Made by a program: the position numbers and the translations under genes. A stretch of 64,000 nucleotides of DNA from Larus michahellis (Eukaryota; Chordata; Aves; Charadriiformes; Laridae). The notes beneath the pieces are model-generated. The model did not search any database. It saw only the letters and a list, made by a program, of their open reading frames with translations, and was not told where the DNA came from. Location of the stretch: positions 4,159,001-4,223,000 of the forward strand of contig NC_133907.1 of assembly GCF_964199755.1 (NCBI RefSeq). Reading direction: 5' to 3'. Shown piece after piece: positions 60,121-64,000 of the stretch (positions are counted from its first letter, which is position 1; every line of letters starts with the position of its first letter).

Positions 60121-61209
60121 TCGCATTATTATTTTTCATGTAGCCGTGAAGAAATTAAATACTTGAAAACAGAACAAAACATATAAATTAAACCAAATGT
60201 TTTGATTAACGCAAAACAACTGACAGTTCCGTTCCTGAATAATTTAAAAATTTAACTTAGAAAACCAATTTCTTGTCTGAGAAGCCTCTTTGAAAGGGAA
60301 TGTTTGGTATTCTGCAGCACTTCTGTTAGGCCGACTGGTGTCAGCATCTTATTCTTTTAGTGTTAAAACCGCTTTTAATCCACCCAAACTCCAGCTCTGA
60401 ACTACTTAGGAAAAGACATGTCTTTCTAGCCCTTCTCTATAGCCTCTCACACAGCAAAATCCCTGGTTGTACCTGGAATTTCTTAACTAGGACATTAATA
60501 CTGTATTTAAATTATAGTGATTGTGTCCATAATATGTCTGATCTTTGAAGGAAAGGTGTAACCACAGTGGGCCATATTTTGCCCGCCATCCCCCACTCCT
60601 ATGTCATAAAAATGTACAGGATTTCTCCATGGAAATAATCCGGTTTTGAAAGGACGGTCGCTGGGAGCAAAGAGAACAAACATTGTCCCACAGGCTGCAG
60701 GGGGCAGCCACAGGCGTGTGGAGAGACGTCGTGTTGGGTGACACCAAAGTCCATCTGCAGCTGGACCCCCCACTTTTTTCAAGGTTACGCTCCCTGCCCC
60801 AGAATCAATCTCTATCCCTAACCCACTGCAAGGTGGGACAAAGCTGACTCACTGACCCATACCTGGAAGCAAAGGGAACCTTCAAGCTTTTGCGCATGTC
60901 CATCAAAAAGGCCTGGAGATCATTACATGCACCCTGCAGTGAGGTTTGCACCGAGACTGGATGGAAAGGAACTTGTAAAGTGCTAGCAGATGTGCAAAAG
61001 CCTAGCCAAGCTGGGCAAACTTCCCGCTCGATTAATGCAGGCAGAGGTTTGGCAGGGAAAGGTTTGTGTTGTTTAGCGTGTGTTCGCTTGGGTTGGCTCC
61101 TTGGGGGGAAAACAGCTGAACAGCAGCAAATCGGACTCGTCTTTTTTGGAAGGGCTGCTGAGGTACACCGATGAGCGCGGTAGAAAGAGACACCAAAGTC
61201 CATAACGCA
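60115..61209 (-). other. probable 3' UTR of the BEN-domain gene
   Basis: This is the sequence downstream of the TGA on the minus strand. No further coding or splice structure is evident. The first hexamers I find are ATTAAA (plus-strand TTTAAT at 60,374-60,379, about 0.83 kb past the stop) and canonical AATAAA (plus-strand TTTATT at 60,115-60,120, about 1.09 kb past the stop). The extent is an inference; 3' end or RNA reads would decide which signal is used. Confidence 0.4.
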
Positions 61210-61657
61210 TCAGAGACATTCTGTCTTAAACTTCTGCCTCAGGGCTTTCTGCACATTTTGTATCTTCTCCGTGATCACTGTGTCACTGAGGTGATCTCCA
61301 AACTTCTGTTTCAACAGCACCCTAATGATTTTGATGCAACGTTCATCCATCATGGGCTTCGCCTCTCGGAAAGTATTGCCCCTCCGCCCCGTGATGGAGT
61401 GGCTCTGGATGTAGTCAGATGTGAAGAGCTTGTAGAGCAGTGTCTTGCAGGCAGTGCTGATTTTCTGGTCAAACCGGATGGTCTCTTTGAGCTGTTCTTT
61501 GGTGTAGCCGTTGAAGAGCTCCACCACCTCGCAGGGCTGTCGGTGGAGCTCCTCCTGGAAGGACAGGGATTCCAGCCTCTGCACCTTCTTCTTCAGAGAG
61601 AGGACATCCTGTTGGAGGTCCAACACCATCCTCTCCAGCTGCTCTATCTTCTCTGCC
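61210..61657 (-). CDS. BEN-domain protein, terminal coding exon (coiled coil + BEN domain)
   Basis: The acceptor TTTAATTTTTCAG precedes 61,657 and the exon ends with TGA at 61,210-61,212. It encodes 149 residues. The first 30 or so (AEKIEQLERMVLDLQQDVLS and onward through KKKVQRLE) form a clear heptad-type coiled coil, probably a dimerisation helix. The last 100 or so form a BEN domain. Its helices begin near VVELFNGYTKEQL; the core is ACKTLLYKLFTSDY, then HSITGRRGNT, then KPMMDERCIKIIRVLL, with a final helix VITEKIQNVQKALRQKF. BEN domains (in NACC1, BANP, BEND3, BEND6 and fly Insensitive) bind DNA or mediate protein contacts in transcriptional repression and chromatin. The pattern (Leu/Phe-Thr-x-Asp/Glu-Tyr, then HS-hydrophobic-TG) is closest, from memory, to BEND6, but flanking sequence differs from what I recall of named members, so no symbol is given. 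Domain call strong; ortholog unresolved. Confidence 0.9.
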
Positions 61658-62417
61658 CTGAAAAATTAAACGCAGAGTACAACATGTGTAGAGGCAAGAA
61701 GACACCTTGGCCTCACCATTATTGCTAAAGGACGTAGCACCTCCACCCAAGCAGTGATCACAGGCCTCCTGCGAGCAGGGACAGGACAACTTCTCTGCTA
61801 GAGTGTCATCCCATCCAGCTACGTCTGGGTGAGGAGCAAGGCAGGAGAGAGGAATGACTTGGTCTGGACTTTTCAGTAGCCCAGAAATGTTCAGAGATTA
61901 ACCCTCAAACCCCCCTTGTCATGCACGCATGGGGTCTTTGAGGTTCAATTTTCTTTTCTGTTTTAAAGAAAGTCCTGTGAGTCCCAGGAGGCACGTGTTT
62001 GTGGTATGAAACAACAGACATGGAGAAACTGACAATGCAAGTACTCTAACACGATTTTTTGGCACCTATTTCTTTGCAGTAAAACCGTCCCTAGCAGCTG
62101 CTTCGTCACCGGATACTTGTCATCAAAGTAACAGTCAATAAAGCAAGCAACACACAACCATGTTCAGACATGACAGACGTCATTTTGATTGTTATAGGCA
62201 AGACCTTTATGGTTTCTGCAGTGTTTTAGAGCCTTCTTGCATGTCTAACTCCAAGCCCTACAATCAGAAAGAAACACCTGGCTCTGGTTATATAGACATT
62301 CAGCAGCTCTTCATTCTAAAATTGCACCATTTTTTCACCCAGCTGAGGTCTCACTGCTCTTTCTTGTGCTGAGGAGGAAAATACAGTTAAGAACAAGTGC
62401 CGCCTTCTGCTAATTAC

Positions 62418-62504
62418 CTTTCCATTTCACCAGGACCAAAATTTTTCTGAACTCTCTCAAATTCGTCCGTCTCTTGCAAAGCATCAAGCTTTCGCTCTTC
62501 ACAG
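62418..62504 (-). CDS. BEN-domain protein, 87-nt exon opening the coiled coil
   Basis: The minus-strand acceptor GTTTCTTGCAG precedes 62,504 and the donor GGAAAG|GTAATT follows 62,418. Entering in phase 2, it completes a Ser codon and encodes 28 more residues, highly charged (CEERKLDALQETDEFERVQ, then a short Gly-Pro break, GEME), leaving AG for an Arg completed by the next exon. The Glu/Lys/Gln-rich composition with spaced Leu, Phe and Val fits the start of an alpha-helical coiled coil interrupted at NFGPG. The length is a multiple of three, so skipping this exon would keep the frame; an isoform without it is possible but not shown. Confidence 0.87.
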
Positions 62505-62986
62505 CTGCAAGAAACAAGCAAGCTAAAAAGGCCTGCCACAAGAAACTTCATGTTCATCTTCACATTCATATACATTCCTGATGAGAATTATCTTTAATTC
62601 AAAGGTTGGAATTCAAAGTCAATTCCGTTTTCATTTACAGCAGGAATAAAGTGGATTGAGAGGAAATACCAATGGTTCTTTATGTGGACAACCTCCTGTG
62701 CGCCCCCCTTTCCATGCAGAGCAAGCCCTGACACACAGATATGGGAAACCTCCCATTTGACCCACCAAGGGATCAGGGCTCCAGAGCACAAGGGACTTAA
62801 TTCCTCTTCAGTATGTACCCACGCAAAGTCCCATTAGCTTTTGCACTTTGGGTTTAAGTCTACATTAACATCTATTGGAAGTGAGCACCACCAGGGCATG
62901 GAAATGGAGCGGACACACCCCACGCTATGAAACGAATGTATATGGTGTGAAACATTCCGCATCCGCACTGTTCTCCCAAGTGTTAC

Positions 62987-63062
62987 CTGTTCAGACAGAT
63001 GCGTTGCTGGCATTGGGACAAGATGCCATCTGACTTCCTCTTCATCGCCAGGGCAACATAAT
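62987..63062 (-). CDS. BEN-domain protein, 76-nt internal exon
   Basis: The minus-strand acceptor is a pyrimidine-rich CCCTGCCTGTAG before 63,062, and the donor is AACAG|GTAACAC at 62,987. Phase 1 in and phase 2 out give 25 complete codons, starting DYVALAMKRKSDG and ending RICLN, with AG left over for a Ser codon completed by the next exon. The KRK cluster could be part of a nuclear localisation signal; this is an inference. Three Cys residues lie in or next to this exon's junction, but no zinc-binding pattern is evident. Introns on either side are about 733 and 482 nt, short as is usual in birds. There is no stop or frame conflict, so this is a well-supported exon of the same gene. Confidence 0.85.
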
Positions 63063-63795
63063 CTACAGGCAGGGATGGGAGACAAGCTGAACAAACCAGC
63101 TATCGAAAAGGTCCTGAATGCCTTTGTCTCCAGAACAGATTATCTCAGCACCTCTGCTAGATTGCATGGCAACACGTTACTCGCTTTGCACAAACAGGAT
63201 GATCCAGGCGTGCTTTCCAGGATTGAACGGTAGGGATTTTGCTATTAGAAAAAGGTGGTATCTCGGGGGATCCTTCTGTTCCCATCACAAAAAGACACAG
63301 TGGGCAAGGCAAGCAGAGCCAATGTGTCTCTGGTGCTGCCGTTAATCATCAGGTAGATGACGCACTAGTGTATTTTCATAAGTGCATTTAATGTACGTAG
63401 TAGTGGCTGGAAAAGCAGGGAAATAGGCAAATATGAGAAGGTTTGGCTGAGACACAAGGCTTTGGGGTATTTCAGTTATTCAGGCAGGCTGGATTGGGTT
63501 TTGGCTTGTGAGGAAAGAACTGCTAGCCCAGGAAAAAGAGTTGGTGCCTGGTAGAGCAGACACCACATGCTATCACTCAGGCTCCTCCCTTTAGACAGCC
63601 CTCCTGGAGATCTCCCAGGTGGAAAGGAACAGAAAATTTCATCTCTAACCTTTGTAGCCCTGAGAGAAAGCACACACAGCCCTGGAGCAAAGCAGAGGTC
63701 TCCTGACAGCTTCGAAGGTCCCCATCCCAACCTGCCATTCAGGATGAGGCAGGAGAAAGCTAAAAGCCAATGTCCAAATTTACAGCCACTCTTAC

Positions 63796-64000
63796 CTCTA
63801 GTTGCTGGACCAGCCCTGTCCTCTTCACCCTGGGAAGTCCCCGGCATGGCCATGGTGACAAACGTGGATGGGGGTGTGAAGGCGCTGGCTGGATGGGGGG
63901 GCCCCGTCAGCGAGCGCGGGCTTCCAGCCGCGTTGCCCAGGGCACGTCTGTCCTTGATGATGGAGGAGCTGCCAGCGTCACGGGGCAGGCTGGCCTCGGC
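63796..64000 (-). CDS. BEN-domain protein, internal or first coding exon (continues beyond window)
   Basis: The minus-strand reading frame is open from the window edge to a donor at 63,796/63,795 (AGAG|GTAAG) and gives 68 residues plus one base (phase 1). The sequence is rich in Ser, Pro, Ala and Gly (for example SPRSLTGPPHPASAFTPPST), so it is probably disordered. It ends in an acidic stretch, GEEDRAGPATR. An ATG at 63,853 lies in an ideal Kozak context (CACCATGG). It could be the true start, giving a 222-residue protein, but the frame also stays open upstream, so I keep the exon open to the edge. The upstream part is CpG-rich, compatible with a first exon near a promoter. The last base plus AT of the next exon makes Asp, which supports the junction. 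The call rests on frame, splice consensus and continuity with the BEN exon; this exon alone shows no known domain. Confidence 0.75.

Larger units (their letters stand above)
61658..63795 (-). other. three introns of the BEN-domain gene
   Basis: The introns are 61,658-62,417 (760 nt), 62,505-62,986 (482 nt) and 63,063-63,795 (733 nt). All three are GT-AG, with phases 2, 2 and 1 (3' to 5' along the gene). They hold unique sequence; I see no repeats, nested genes or structured RNA. The total span is compact, which fits an avian-sized genome. Confidence 0.8.

Noticed and set aside
1..64000. CRISPR arrays, operons, phage or prokaryotic mobile elements
   Set aside because: The window is vertebrate nuclear DNA (spliced gene, CR1 elements); the only regular array is a minisatellite without spacer structure.

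Overview
This is vertebrate nuclear DNA, most probably from a bird. The evidence is the repeat content. It holds several 5'-truncated CR1 retroposon copies whose 3' ends carry the tandem ATTCTRTG octamers typical of sauropsid CR1, no recognisable SINEs, and little other interspersed repeat. Coding sequence is confined to spliced exons at the far right. I see no prokaryotic genes, tRNA, rRNA, CRISPR array or viral gene.

Layout: positions 1 to about 60,100 look like a gene-poor region. Unique sequence alternates between GC-rich stretches and AT-rich islands with homeodomain-type TAATTA cores, octamers and E-boxes. The islands resemble conserved non-coding or enhancer DNA near developmental genes, but conservation cannot be tested from one sequence. 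Set into this are a 1-kb GC-rich minisatellite (about 11,459-12,470) with an internal 207-bp duplication, a dispersed 40-bp duplication (13,797 / 14,652), an inverted 28-bp repeat pair (9,480 / 10,382), perfect hairpins at 42,541 and 46,968, a palindromic AT-rich element at 21,115, and CR1 remnants at 18,738, 21,720, 26,266, 39,882 and 48,425.

The one gene I can support is on the minus strand at the right edge. Four consecutive exons (64,000 down to 61,210) have consensus splice sites and exactly matching phases. They encode the last 271 residues of a protein with a Ser/Pro/Ala-rich segment, a coiled coil and a C-terminal BEN domain, so probably a nuclear DNA-binding or chromatin/transcription co-factor. 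The architecture recalls the BEND6 / Insensitive type, but I cannot assign a symbol. Its 5' part may lie outside the window, although an ideal Kozak ATG at 63,853 could be the true start. Its 3' UTR probably runs to a poly(A) signal near 60,374 or 60,115.

Three isolated exon-like segments with good splice sites (36,892-36,980 minus, 42,333-42,398 plus, 50,145-50,248 plus) may belong to unannotated transcripts. They remain hypotheses.
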